Positions 1 through 6,289 are shown, counted from the first letter of the stretch. The stretch: 8,761 bases of DNA from an uncultured Oscillospiraceae bacterium (GCA_900552945.1 USBI01000061.1:1-8761), one strand, 5' to 3'. Notes: generated by a model not told the origin, from the letters alone. Numbers and translations: made by a program.

Positions 1-13
1 ACTTGGGGAGCCA
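1..13 (+). tRNA. possible 3' end of a tRNA (tRNA-Asn-like), truncated by the window edge
   Basis: The first bases read as the 3' half of an acceptor stem, a G discriminator and CCA (CCA at 11-13), followed within a few bases by an intrinsic terminator. An acceptor ending GGGGAGCCA with a G discriminator resembles bacterial tRNA-Asn. Only about 13 bases are visible, so neither the cloverleaf nor the anticodon can be checked; this is a guess from the 3' end and the terminator that follows. Confidence 0.25.
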
Positions 14-16
14 CCT

Positions 17-53
17 AAAGTCCTGAACACACGTTCAGGACTTTTTGTTTTTA
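17..53 (+). terminator. intrinsic terminator of the upstream unit
   Basis: A perfect 12-bp stem, AAAGTCCTGAAC (17-28) against GTTCAGGACTTT (33-44), closes a four-base ACAC loop and runs into a T-rich tract to about 53. It ends whatever transcript enters from the left edge. Confidence 0.85.
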
Positions 54-231
54 TTGTGATTTTTTCTTTATCCGGGGCGGGTTAGTCGTGCGCCGTTTTT
101 TTGATGTTTGTCGTTGGCGGTTTTGCTCTGTTAACTGTGTTTCGCGCGGGTGCAGAATTACTACATTTCAATTTTTCGCTTTCCATTTAAATATCAACGT
201 GTTATATTGATTAGTATAGGCGGTGATTGCA
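54..231. other. intergenic region upstream of the first membrane-protein gene
   Basis: No gene is visible. A weak GGCG/CGCC stem (76-79 with 91-94) followed by T7 could be a second, poor terminator. The right part holds the putative promoter and ribosome-binding site of the next gene. Confidence 0.5.
180..208 (+). promoter_or_regulatory. putative sigma-A promoter for the membrane-protein pair
   Basis: TTTCCA (180-185, 4 of 6 matches to TTGACA) and TATATT (203-208, 5 of 6 to TATAAT) are separated by 17 bases. The start point would fall near 215, just before the ribosome-binding site, giving a very short leader. The -35 match is modest. Confidence 0.45.
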
Positions 232-807
232 ATGAGATTTAAAGTTTTTTCTGTGGCTATGCTTATATCCGGCCTTTTGTTTTTGCTGATTGGGTTTGCT
301 CTTTTTTATTTCGCTTTGCAAAGTTACGCGTCAGTCGATGACGGACTTGGCATCATTGGAGGTGCGGACGTTCCCACTTACCAGTTCATGCTGATTCAGT
401 CGATAAAAGGCTGGCCGCTCTGTCTGATTCTGTTTGGGACGGCTTTTTTGATTACGGGTTTGTTTTGTTTGATCTTCAAAAAAACAGTTACCCAGAGTTG
501 TAGTATTCCTACTTCGGCGATTGCGGCCGTTTTATCCATGGTCGTCGGATTGGGCCTCACGTGCTTTTCTTTTTGGTTTGTGGTATTGGCGTTTCTTGAA
601 TTTCCCCATTTTCCTCTGTCTTTTCTGTCCAGTATTCTTCTTAGCTTGGTTTGTCTTTTGGCTTTTATCGATTTAATTATTTTATATGTGCATTTAAGAA
701 AAGCACACTGGTCGATAAAAGGTTTGCTCATTGACCTGTTTACCGCTGTGCTCTATTTGCCGGCTTGTTTTTTCTCCTTTACCTTTTTGTCGGAATGGTT
801 GAGCTAA
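232..807 (+). CDS. polytopic membrane protein of unknown function
   Basis: A 191-residue, strongly hydrophobic protein with about five predicted membrane segments (residues 5-28, 61-83, 95-121, 129-154, 163-186). A roughly 30-residue hydrophilic stretch (30-58) follows the first helix. I see no catalytic or binding motif and do not recognise the family. I place the start at ATG 232 because the SD-like AGGCGGTG (about 219-225) lies 6-8 bases upstream; a GTG at 223 overlaps that SD and is unlikely to be used. The stop lies 50 bases before the next gene, another small membrane protein on the same strand with no intervening terminator, so the two are probably co-transcribed. Size and pairing would suit an accessory envelope or integral-membrane subunit, but that is only an inference. 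Confidence 0.75.
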   Translation: MRFKVFSVAMLISGLLFLLIGFALFYFALQSYASVDDGLGIIGGADVPTYQFMLIQSIKGWPLCLILFGTAFLITGLFCLIFKKTVTQSCSIPTSAIAAVLSMVVGLGLTCFSFWFVVLAFLEFPHFPLSFLSSILLSLVCLLAFIDLIILYVHLRKAHWSIKGLLIDLFTAVLYLPACFFSFTFLSEWLS

Positions 808-857
808 ACGGAATGGCGTTTTTCCTTGCTGTTTCAACAACATTTGGAGGTGCTCAA

Positions 858-1562
858 ATGAAAAAAGCCGACACAGGGCTCACGATTGCGCGCATTGTTC
901 TTTCGGTTTTGCTGCCTTTTGGTCCGATTTTGCTTTCTGTATTTGATTACCAGGTAGTGTATTTCGACTTTGCGCCGTATGCATTTGTTCTCGCTCTGAC
1001 TGCGGTGGCAGATGCTGTTTTGATGATTCTGCTCCGAAAAGCGGTGCGCTCCCGCCTTTCTCAGGTGTTGGAAACGGTCTGCATGCCTCTTGCTGTTGTC
1101 AACTGGCTTTTTTGTCTTACTGCAACTGGTTCCCCGTTTGCTGTTGTTTGTTATCTCATTTATTTTGCGGCGATCGTTTTTCTTTTCTTCGCTTCTGTTC
1201 GGTTGATCGTGTTAAAAGTGGTCAGCGGCGTTTTATCAGGCATTCTGATTTTCCCTTTGGCGTTTATTTCTTTTCTTGTGGGAACGTTTGGAAATATTTC
1301 CGCGAACACAGTGGTGGATACGATTCCTTCTCCGGATGGTGGGTATTACGCAGAAGTTGTGGACAGTGATCAAGGGGCGCTTGGCGGTAATACGCTGATC
1401 AACGTGTATGAGAACAGCGCCTTTAGTGCGGGGATATTTCGCGTTGTGAAGAAGCCCAATCGGGTTTACACCGGAGAATGGAGGGAATATCAAAGCATGC
1501 AGGTTTTCTGGAAGGATGAACATTGCCTGATGATCGGTTCAACGGCATATCCTATTCGGTAA
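858..1562 (+). CDS. membrane protein with C-terminal extracytoplasmic domain (DUF5412-like)
   Basis: A 234-residue protein: five hydrophobic segments (about 8-28, 37-59, 72-90, 93-116, 118-145), then a soluble C-terminal domain (about 150-234). That domain begins with an SPDGGYYAEVVDSDQGALGG segment (158-177) and ends in short beta-strand-like stretches with conserved-looking aromatics (W208, W218). The SPDG start and beta pattern resemble the small extracytoplasmic domains of Firmicute proteins catalogued as DUF5412; I cannot confirm membership. ATG 858 is preceded by GGAGG at 846-850 with a 7-base spacer, which makes it far better than upstream in-frame codons. No function is known to me. 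The gene follows another five-helix protein by 50 bases, consistent with one operon. No clear terminator follows it before the next promoter. Confidence 0.8.
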   Translation: MKKADTGLTIARIVLSVLLPFGPILLSVFDYQVVYFDFAPYAFVLALTAVADAVLMILLRKAVRSRLSQVLETVCMPLAVVNWLFCLTATGSPFAVVCYLIYFAAIVFLFFASVRLIVLKVVSGVLSGILIFPLAFISFLVGTFGNISANTVVDTIPSPDGGYYAEVVDSDQGALGGNTLINVYENSAFSAGIFRVVKKPNRVYTGEWREYQSMQVFWKDEHCLMIGSTAYPIR

Positions 1563-1636
1563 TCTATATTTTGAACAAATAAGTGAAAAAAGAATGATAA
1601 GCATTGCCAAAAAAGTTTTTTCTTGAATCTGGTGAC

Positions 1637-1665
1637 TTGCTGGATTTCTTTTGATGTGCTATACT
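1637..1665 (+). promoter_or_regulatory. sigma-A promoter with extended -10 for the xylanase gene
   Basis: TTGCTG (1637-1642), a 17-base spacer and TATACT (1660-1665), preceded by TG at 1657-1658 to give an extended -10. Transcription would start near 1672, leaving roughly 28 bases before the TTG start chosen for the xylanase. Confidence 0.7.
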
Positions 1666-1699
1666 GATTTTATTAAAATTGTATGAAAGAAGGGATATT

Positions 1700-2665
1700 T
1701 TGTCCCAAATTTTATCGCTTAAGGAAAAATACGCCAATTATTTTAAAATTGGTGCGGCGGTTAACGCCAAAAGCATTCAGGCACATGGCGGGCTGATCAA
1801 AGAACAGTTTAATTCCTTGACAGCTGAAAATGCGACCAAGCCTTCTGAGGCGAATCCGCGCGAGGGTGTTTATTGTCTCGAGGAAGCAGACACGATTGCG
1901 GCATTTGCCAAAGAAAATGGTCTTGCTCTTCGTGGGCACACCTTCGTTTGGCATAATCAGGTGCCTGATTGGTGGTTTGAGGGAGCCAATGCCGAACAGC
2001 TCATGGCCCGTGTGGAACAGTATATGAAAACCATGGCAGGGCGGTACCCGCAGATGTATTGCTGGGACGTGGTAAACGAAGCGGTGGAAGATAAAGAAGA
2101 TTATCTGCTTCGTAAGTCCCCTTGGCTTGAGATTTGCGGAGAGGATTTTATCCCTAAGGCATTTGAACTTGCCCGCAGCATCATGCCGAATACGGATTTG
2201 TATTATAATGATTATTCGGAATTTCGGCCGGATAAATGCGAAAAGATGGTGAAACTTCTCACCTGGCTCAAAGAGCGCGGCGCACCGGTTGACGGTGTTG
2301 GATTGCAGTGCCACTGGCAGAAGGATTATCCGACCTATGATGAACTTTGCCGCGGCATGGAGGCGTTTGCGAAACTGGGGCTTAAAATTCATATTACGGA
2401 AATGGATCTTTCTGTTTACGATCAGGATGATCTTTCTGCAAAAGAAAAAACAGCAGAGGACATGGAACTTCAGGCGAAACGCTACGGGGAAGCGTTCCGG
2501 GTGTTCCGGGAGTATCATGAATTGGTTGATTGTGTGACCCTGTGGGGTGTATCCGATGATATGACCTGGCTTGATTATTTCCCGGCTAAACGCAAAAACT
2601 GGCCGCTTCTGTTTGATGAAAACGGTCAGCCCAAAGAGGCGTTTTACCGCATTACCGATTTTTAA
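1700..2665 (+). CDS. GH10 endo-1,4-beta-xylanase, cytoplasmic type
   Basis: A 321-residue glycoside hydrolase family 10 enzyme that cleaves beta-1,4-xylosidic bonds with retention. The single TIM-barrel domain covers almost the whole protein. Visible landmarks: LTAEN (about 40-44), RGHTFVWHNQVPDWW (78-92), the acid/base glutamate in WDVVNEA (E127), LQCHW (202-206), the nucleophile glutamate in HITEMD (E234) and the C-terminal LWGVSDDMTW (282-291). There is no signal peptide, sortase motif or carbohydrate-binding module, so it should act inside the cell on imported xylo-oligosaccharides, like the known intracellular GH10 enzymes of bacilli. I start at TTG 1700 because AGAAGG (1688-1693) sits 6 bases upstream; another in-frame TTG at 1679 would lie only a few bases after the predicted transcription start and has no SD. 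No xylan transport or xylosidase gene is adjacent. The next gene, 49 bases downstream, encodes a membrane protein. Confidence 0.93.
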   Translation: MSQILSLKEKYANYFKIGAAVNAKSIQAHGGLIKEQFNSLTAENATKPSEANPREGVYCLEEADTIAAFAKENGLALRGHTFVWHNQVPDWWFEGANAEQLMARVEQYMKTMAGRYPQMYCWDVVNEAVEDKEDYLLRKSPWLEICGEDFIPKAFELARSIMPNTDLYYNDYSEFRPDKCEKMVKLLTWLKERGAPVDGVGLQCHWQKDYPTYDELCRGMEAFAKLGLKIHITEMDLSVYDQDDLSAKEKTAEDMELQAKRYGEAFRVFREYHELVDCVTLWGVSDDMTWLDYFPAKRKNWPLLFDENGQPKEAFYRITDF

Positions 2666-2714
2666 TTAGTTTGTTGTGGTACATATAAATAAAACAATAA
2701 AGAAGGGGATTTTT

Positions 2715-3596
2715 ATGGAGAATATCATTCATCTTGCCACACAGCAGGTAAAAAAACATCCGCTTATGGCAATTGCCAGCGGCGTGGTCATTCTGCTTTC
2801 GCTCATCAACTTTTTCATTGCTGTTTCTCAGTTTTTCAGCGGCATCAACACTGCGTTCAGCTTTATTAACTACATTTATAACTTTAACAGCTTTATGACT
2901 TTTGTCCGGTTGATTGTTGTCATGATTCTGTTGCTGTTTTTTGTTCTTACCACGCTTGGAACAATTGCTTTGTTCGGAATGCTGTTCCTTTATGTGACCG
3001 GCTGTCTGCCAAAAACCAAGGCGGTAAACCTTGTTCTTTTTATTGCTGCGGCGGCTGCGTCCAATGTGATTCCGTTTGTTCTCAGCTTAGTTTGTGGTTA
3101 TTTTAATTTCTATATGATGGGCCTGGTGTTGCCGATGAACCTTGCGGCTGTAGCAGCTGCGCTGTTTATCCTTTACCACGAGAGAAAAGGCAAGAAGGTA
3201 AACTTCTCTGTGTTAGCGCTCGTACTGGGCGGTGTTCAGATTTTGTTTGCTATCATTGGACTGTTTGGCGCAATCACCTATTTTACATTTCAGGATTTTC
3301 TCCTTTTCATACTGGGGATTGTTTCCGGCGTTACCGGTGCGTTTCTTGCTTGCATGGCTGAAAAAAAGATTACCGGAGCTCCGGTACAGTATGTTGACAG
3401 CCTGATTACTAAGATTGATGGAATTCAGTTTACCACGACCACAGCGAATGTGGGCGCTCCGACAAACGTTCAGCAGCCGGTTCAGCCAACTGCTCCGGCA
3501 GCTCCTCAGACTCCGGTTCAGCCGACTGCTCCGGTTCAGAATCCGGCTCCGGAAGCGGGTTCTGCTCCTTCGGAAGAAACCAAAACAGAAGAATAA
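2715..3596 (+). CDS. six-helix membrane protein with Pro/Gln/Ala-rich C-terminal tail
   Basis: A 293-residue protein. Residues 1-15 are hydrophilic; about six membrane segments follow (16-39, 62-96, 103-126, 133-154, 164-188, 194-214). From about 215 the chain becomes soluble, and from about 248 it is low-complexity, rich in Pro, Gln, Ala and Thr, with a VQPTAP element repeated at 256-261 and 268-273 and an acidic end (EETKTEE). No enzymatic motif is visible and I do not recognise a family. The tail is probably disordered. ATG 2715 is chosen because AGAAGGGG (2701-2708) lies 6 bases upstream; an in-frame GTG at 2676 lacks an SD. The gene lies 49 bases after the xylanase without a terminator between, so it is probably co-transcribed, and its own strong terminator follows. 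Whether it relates to xylan use is unknown. Confidence 0.82.
   Translation: MENIIHLATQQVKKHPLMAIASGVVILLSLINFFIAVSQFFSGINTAFSFINYIYNFNSFMTFVRLIVVMILLLFFVLTTLGTIALFGMLFLYVTGCLPKTKAVNLVLFIAAAAASNVIPFVLSLVCGYFNFYMMGLVLPMNLAAVAAALFILYHERKGKKVNFSVLALVLGGVQILFAIIGLFGAITYFTFQDFLLFILGIVSGVTGAFLACMAEKKITGAPVQYVDSLITKIDGIQFTTTTANVGAPTNVQQPVQPTAPAAPQTPVQPTAPVQNPAPEAGSAPSEETKTEE
3477..3534 (+). repeat. imperfect direct repeat in the coding sequence of the tail
   Basis: A 22-base unit beginning CCGGTTCAGCC occurs at 3477-3498 and again at 3513-3534, differing at one third-position base; a partial third copy starts at 3531. The copies are 36 bases apart, in frame, and encode the repeated VQPTAP element. 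This is the pattern expected for a low-complexity tail growing by slippage or duplication. Confidence 0.75.
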
Positions 3597-3606
3597 TAAA
3601 AAGCAA

Positions 3607-3638
3607 AGAAGCAGAGGCTGCTTGCCTCTGCTTTTTTA
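3607..3638 (+). terminator. intrinsic terminator after the xylanase / membrane-protein unit
   Basis: A 10-bp stem, AAGCAGAGGC (3609-3618) with GCCTCTGCTT (3624-3633), closes a TGCTT loop and continues into a T-tract to 3637. It begins about 12 bases after the stop codon. Confidence 0.9.
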
Positions 3639-3686
3639 TTGGCTGCGGGTTGCTGGTGTTTGAATCATACGGTTTTCCGTGTGAAA

Positions 3687-3724
3687 CAAAAAATCCATCC
3701 GAACTTTTTTCGGATGGATTTTTT
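3687..3724. terminator. bidirectional terminator between convergent units
   Basis: AAAAAATCCATCCGA (3688-3702) pairs with TCGGATGGATTTTTT (3710-3724) around a short loop. T6 on the right serves the plus strand and A6 on the left (T6 when read in reverse) serves the minus strand. It abuts the stop codon of the flavodoxin gene, so it is probably that gene's terminator and also a back-up for read-through from the left. Confidence 0.88.
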
Positions 3725-4247
3725 ATTCATGGGATAAACTGGTTGAGCGGAGCAATTTTGTTAGTTTGTGTTTCATCTTTTCCATGTCCTGTTTCGAAGG
3801 ATGGCCTTTGGCAATTCCGCCGATTCGATGAAAGATTCCATAGGTATCATATCCCCGGCAGGACACATCACCAATCCAGTCAGCGCCTTTGGCTCTCAGT
3901 AGTTTTTTTACGGCTTTCGCGTAATTTCGGTAATGAATGCCGCAGGTGTAACATACAACAACCCTTTTTCCGCGAAATGATGTTCTTTGGATATAGTCGG
4001 TCAATGCAGTGTGAATGTTGTTAAAATAGATGCCGGACGCAAGAATGACTGTATCGTAAAGGGAAATGTCCGGATTCTTGTTCGAAACAATATCAATCAC
4101 ATCCGCGCCGACAGCAGGAGCAAGATGATGCACGACCTTTTCCGTGTTTTTGTGGTGTACGGAAGCGAAAAGAACAACAATACGGTCCGTAGGGTGTTTC
4201 CTTTCTGGATAAAGTTCGGTAATTGAAAACGGCAGGCGGCGGGACAA
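3723..4247 (-). CDS. flavodoxin-family protein (start uncertain)
   Basis: An FMN-binding flavodoxin-like electron carrier or oxidoreductase. Numbered from the TTG at 4247 (174 residues), the core begins at about residue 22 with the strand-loop RIVVLFASVHHKNTEKV (22-38), whose S-HHKNT loop matches the phosphate-binding loop of the family. It continues with YDTVILASGIYF (64-75), a VVVCYTCG strand (96-103), and the characteristic SCRGYDTYG...GGIAKGHP block (129-150). The fold therefore looks complete. The start is a problem. TTG 4247 lies in the loop of a 12-bp hairpin with no good SD and adds about 20 residues not expected in this family. A good SD (AAAGGAAA, 4204-4197) sits about 7 bases upstream of an in-frame ACG at 4190, which would give a 155-residue protein starting DRIVVLFAS. 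No ATG, GTG or other TTG lies between. The gene is 50 bases downstream of folT on the same strand. Confidence 0.82.
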   Translation of the reverse strand: MSRRLPFSITELYPERKHPTDRIVVLFASVHHKNTEKVVHHLAPAVGADVIDIVSNKNPDISLYDTVILASGIYFNNIHTALTDYIQRTSFRGKRVVVCYTCGIHYRNYAKAVKKLLRAKGADWIGDVSCRGYDTYGIFHRIGGIAKGHPSKQDMEKMKHKLTKLLRSTSLSHE

Positions 4248-4261
4248 TACCGCTGCCTGCC
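4231..4261 (-). terminator. GC-rich hairpin after folT, likely terminator or attenuator
   Basis: A 12-bp stem (4231-4242 with 4250-4261; one non-Watson-Crick position) closes a 7-base loop. Read on the minus strand it is followed by GTTTTCAATT, a modest T-tract. It lies about 36 bases past the folT stop and immediately before the flavodoxin core, so it probably ends or attenuates the folT transcript. The T-tract is short, so termination may be partial. Confidence 0.6.
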
Positions 4262-4297
4262 GCAGATATGCTGTTGCTTTTAAAATAGACCCCGTCT

Positions 4298-4852
4298 TTA
4301 TGTGGTGCGACGGATACGCTGCTGTACTTTACATAGAGTAAATCCAACAAAATAAGCCATAGCAATCTCAACTGGAAGAACGCACAAGTTTTTCACAAGC
4401 CGCAGAGGAAAGATCTCGTTGATTGCCTGACCGAAAAACCAGCTGAGAAACAGCGTGGTCAAAATCAGGTTACAGACGACCGTAATAGTAGTCTTGGCAA
4501 GAATCACCCGCACGAGCCGCACCTGATTTTTATACAGGAACAGCCCCCAGATCATGCCGGCGAGCGCTGCCACCAGTGTAAAGGCTGGATTGAACGCTCC
4601 TGTCGGTTTGATGAAAAAGCCGATGAGGTCTCCCAGCGCGCCGATGATGAACCCGGCGGTTGGTCCGTACATGGCACCCGTGGCGACAAGGCTTAAAAAG
4701 CTGAAGCCGATTTTTAAAAAGGGAAGCGGCTGTACGGAGAAAAAAGAAAGGCCGACGTCCAGCGCCAACAGCATGGCCATCATGGTCAAACTGCGCAGCG
4801 ATTGAAATTCGGCAAGCGATTCGGAAAATTTCCGAAGGATACGAAGATTCAT
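4298..4852 (-). CDS. folT: folate-specific ECF transporter S component (FolT family)
   Basis: A 184-residue, six-helix integral membrane protein that captures folate for a group II energy-coupling factor importer. It would work with the shared EcfA/EcfA'/EcfT module, which is not encoded here. Sequence features: RSLTMMAMLLALDVGLSFF (20-38), PFLKIGFSFL (44-53), an AxxxGPTAGFIIGALGDLIGF region (60-79), KPTGAFNPAFT (82-92) and the late RLVKNLCVLPVE motif (151-162), which together match folate-family S components; length is normal for the family. ATG 4852 is preceded by AAAGGAGG (4868-4861) with an 8-base spacer. The upstream leader carries a THF riboswitch, which strongly supports folate as the substrate. 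A promoter lies upstream of the riboswitch and a hairpin follows the stop codon. Confidence 0.93.
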   Translation of the reverse strand: MNLRILRKFSESLAEFQSLRSLTMMAMLLALDVGLSFFSVQPLPFLKIGFSFLSLVATGAMYGPTAGFIIGALGDLIGFFIKPTGAFNPAFTLVAALAGMIWGLFLYKNQVRLVRVILAKTTITVVCNLILTTLFLSWFFGQAINEIFPLRLVKNLCVLPVEIAMAYFVGFTLCKVQQRIRRTT

Positions 4853-4920
4853 ACCAAAGCCCTCCTTTCAAAATTTGCTGTACAAATTTGGGAGGACATG
4901 CCTCGGAAAATGTGGTACAG
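4853..4920 (-). promoter_or_regulatory. translational expression platform of the folT riboswitch
   Basis: Read on the minus strand, CTGTACC (4920-4914) contains the 3' strand of aptamer helix P1 but can instead pair with GTACAG (4883-4878). That alternative encloses a GAGG/CCTC hairpin that occupies the anti-SD. If P1 forms, GTCCTCC (4897-4891) is free to pair with the SD region GGAGGGC (4865-4859), helped by an AAATTTG/CAAATTT helix in between. No T-tract terminator is present, so control should be at translation. The predicted logic is ligand-bound OFF. Confidence 0.65.
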
Positions 4921-5014
4921 CGGGATGCGGGGCCTGTACCGCAAGCAAACGCTTTTCGTCCTGGCGGCAACTCCCCGTCCGCCCGGCACTTCACGCACAG
5001 ACACCTACTCTGTA
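4914..5014 (-). promoter_or_regulatory. tetrahydrofolate (THF) riboswitch aptamer
   Basis: On the minus strand the sequence carries the hallmark blocks AGAGTAG, GCGTGAAGTGCC, GGACGGGGAGTTGCC, GGACGAAAAGC and GCGGTACAGGCCCCGCA in order. Pairings I can trace: P1 TACAG (5014-5010) with CTGTA (4920-4916); P2 CTGTGC (5000-4995) with GTACAG (4939-4934); P3 GGCGG (4983-4979) with CCGCC (4967-4963); P4 AAGC (4954-4951) with GCTT (4946-4943); and a loop pseudoknot CGGGG (4977-4973) with CCCCG (4932-4928). This matches the known THF riboswitch architecture, which binds reduced folates and commonly controls folT in Firmicutes. The gene immediately downstream is folT, as expected. Confidence 0.93.
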
Positions 5015-5028
5015 TGAATACGTTTGTC

Positions 5029-5057
5029 AGTATACTGCATTTCGGCGCGTTTTTCAA
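5029..5057 (-). promoter_or_regulatory. sigma-A promoter for the riboswitch-folT unit
   Basis: On the minus strand, TTGAAA (5057-5052), a 17-base spacer and TATACT (5034-5029). Transcription would begin near 5022, some 8 bases before helix P1 of the aptamer. Confidence 0.8.
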
Positions 5058-5130
5058 GCATGCTGGCCGTTTTTCGGCGGGATGACGGAGTTTTGGAAGA
5101 AAACGACGCGGCAGATGGCGAAAATGGCAG

Positions 5131-5183
5131 ATAAAAAGCGGCCTCGGGGCCTTCCCCTTTCGGAAAGATGCTCCCAAAGCCGC
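5131..5183 (-). terminator. intrinsic terminator after gldA
   Basis: On the minus strand GCGGCTTTGGG (5183-5173) pairs over 11 bp, including three G-U pairs, with CCCGAGGCCGC (5148-5138). The loop contains a second CTTTCC/GGGAAG stem. T5 follows at 5137-5133. It begins about 20 bases past the gldA stop and insulates gldA from the folT promoter. Confidence 0.85.
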
Positions 5184-5203
5184 CGATGTGTTATGCGGGG
5201 AAA

Positions 5204-6289
5204 TTATTCTCCTCTGTAAAAATGCCCCATGGCATCCGCCGAAAGAATAGCCGCATATACCTTTTCCGGGGTGATTTCCATTGGCATGTTGTAGATGCTT
5301 TCACCCTCCGCACAAGCCGCTTTAGCAACTGCCATAATCTGTTCTTCGGTGGGATTGCAGATGCCGATTTCCTCCAGCGTGACCGGCAGGCCTACGGTCA
5401 TGCAGAAATCCGCGACCTCTGCCAGCTCCTCAACCGGAGCGTCTTCCAGAATGAGCTGTACCAGTGTGCCGAACGCGACCTTCTCGCCGTGGTACATGCT
5501 GTGGCAGTCTTCCAATACGGTCAGACCATTGTGGATGGCATGCGCCGCCGCAAGGCCACCGCTCTCAAAACCGATGCCGCTTAAGTAGGTGTTGGCTTCA
5601 ATAACCGCTTCCACCGCTTCGGTGCAGACGTGGCGCTCTGCGGCGAGCTTCGCCTTTAACCCTTCGGAAATCAGGGTGTTGTAACAGAGCTCCGCCAGAG
5701 AAAGAGCCGCGCGGGTGACGTTCCCTCCGGCGCAGGTCGTGCCGCGGCTGCGGCTGACCGCTCTGGCCTCAAAATAGGTCGCAAGCGCGTCTCCCATGCC
5801 GCTGACCAGCAGACGCACCGGCGCCGCGGCAATGACGTCCGTATCCACCAGTACAAGGTTCGGGTTGGAACGGAGGAAAAGGTAACGGTCAAACACACCG
5901 TCGTCAGTATAAAGAACACTCAGCGCGGAGCAGGGCGCATCGGTGGAGGCAATGGTCGGCACAATGACGACCGGTTTTTCACTGAAATAGCCCACCGCTT
6001 TGGCCGTGTCCAGAATCTTTCCGCCGCCGACGCCGATGATTACATCGCAGTCGCCCATTTTGGCGATGAGACGGTCGATTTCGTTTTTGCTGCATTCGCC
6101 TCCAAAGGTCTCAAAGGTCAGCACGCTGTCAGAAAAACCGGCTTCAATGGGTTCTTTGACCCGTTTCATACCGGACGCGCTCACCAGAATAAAAGGTTTA
6201 TTTCCCAGTGAGGAAACATAGTTCCCGAGGTTTTTCAGTTCACCTTTGCCCTGCACATATTTACCGGGTGCAATGATGATGTTTGCCAT
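5204..6289 (-). CDS. gldA: glycerol dehydrogenase (iron-containing ADH family)
   Basis: A 361-residue NAD-dependent, metal-requiring dehydrogenase that interconverts glycerol and dihydroxyacetone. The N-terminal nucleotide-binding domain starts MANIIIAPGKYVQGKGEL and carries the family's GVGGGKILDTAKA (86-98) and PTIASTDAP (111-119). The C-terminal helical domain has the metal ligands: D167 in GMGDALATYFEA, H250 in AAAHAIHNG and H267 in YHGEK. Length and motif spacing are those of bacterial GldA. I choose ATG 6289 because GldA proteins normally start MANIII; a GTG at 6298 adds only three residues, and neither codon has a strong SD. The gene stands alone, with its own promoter and terminator and no dihydroxyacetone kinase next to it, so physiological direction and exact substrate are not shown by context; a related polyol dehydrogenase cannot be excluded. 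Confidence 0.93.
   Translation of the reverse strand: MANIIIAPGKYVQGKGELKNLGNYVSSLGNKPFILVSASGMKRVKEPIEAGFSDSVLTFETFGGECSKNEIDRLIAKMGDCDVIIGVGGGKILDTAKAVGYFSEKPVVIVPTIASTDAPCSALSVLYTDDGVFDRYLFLRSNPNLVLVDTDVIAAAPVRLLVSGMGDALATYFEARAVSRSRGTTCAGGNVTRAALSLAELCYNTLISEGLKAKLAAERHVCTEAVEAVIEANTYLSGIGFESGGLAAAHAIHNGLTVLEDCHSMYHGEKVAFGTLVQLILEDAPVEELAEVADFCMTVGLPVTLEEIGICNPTEEQIMAVAKAACAEGESIYNMPMEITPEKVYAAILSADAMGHFYRGE

Noticed and set aside
76..107. GGCG/CGCC stem followed by T7, a possible second terminator.
   Set aside because: Only four base pairs with an 11-base loop; a strong terminator already ends just upstream.
1600..1630. AAAAAAG/TTTTTT run after the second membrane-protein gene as a possible terminator.
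   Set aside because: The A-run and T-run are adjacent, leaving no loop and no GC stem, so a stable hairpin is not expected.
1712..2518. A 268-residue open frame antisense to the xylanase gene.
   Set aside because: It is a shadow of the GH10 coding frame; the protein is rich in Arg, Ile, Phe and His as expected for an antisense frame, and has no SD or motif.
4093..4371. A 92-residue minus-strand open frame spanning the folT end and flavodoxin start.
   Set aside because: It overlaps two well-supported genes in another frame, includes the hairpin, and its protein is low-complexity and unlike any family.
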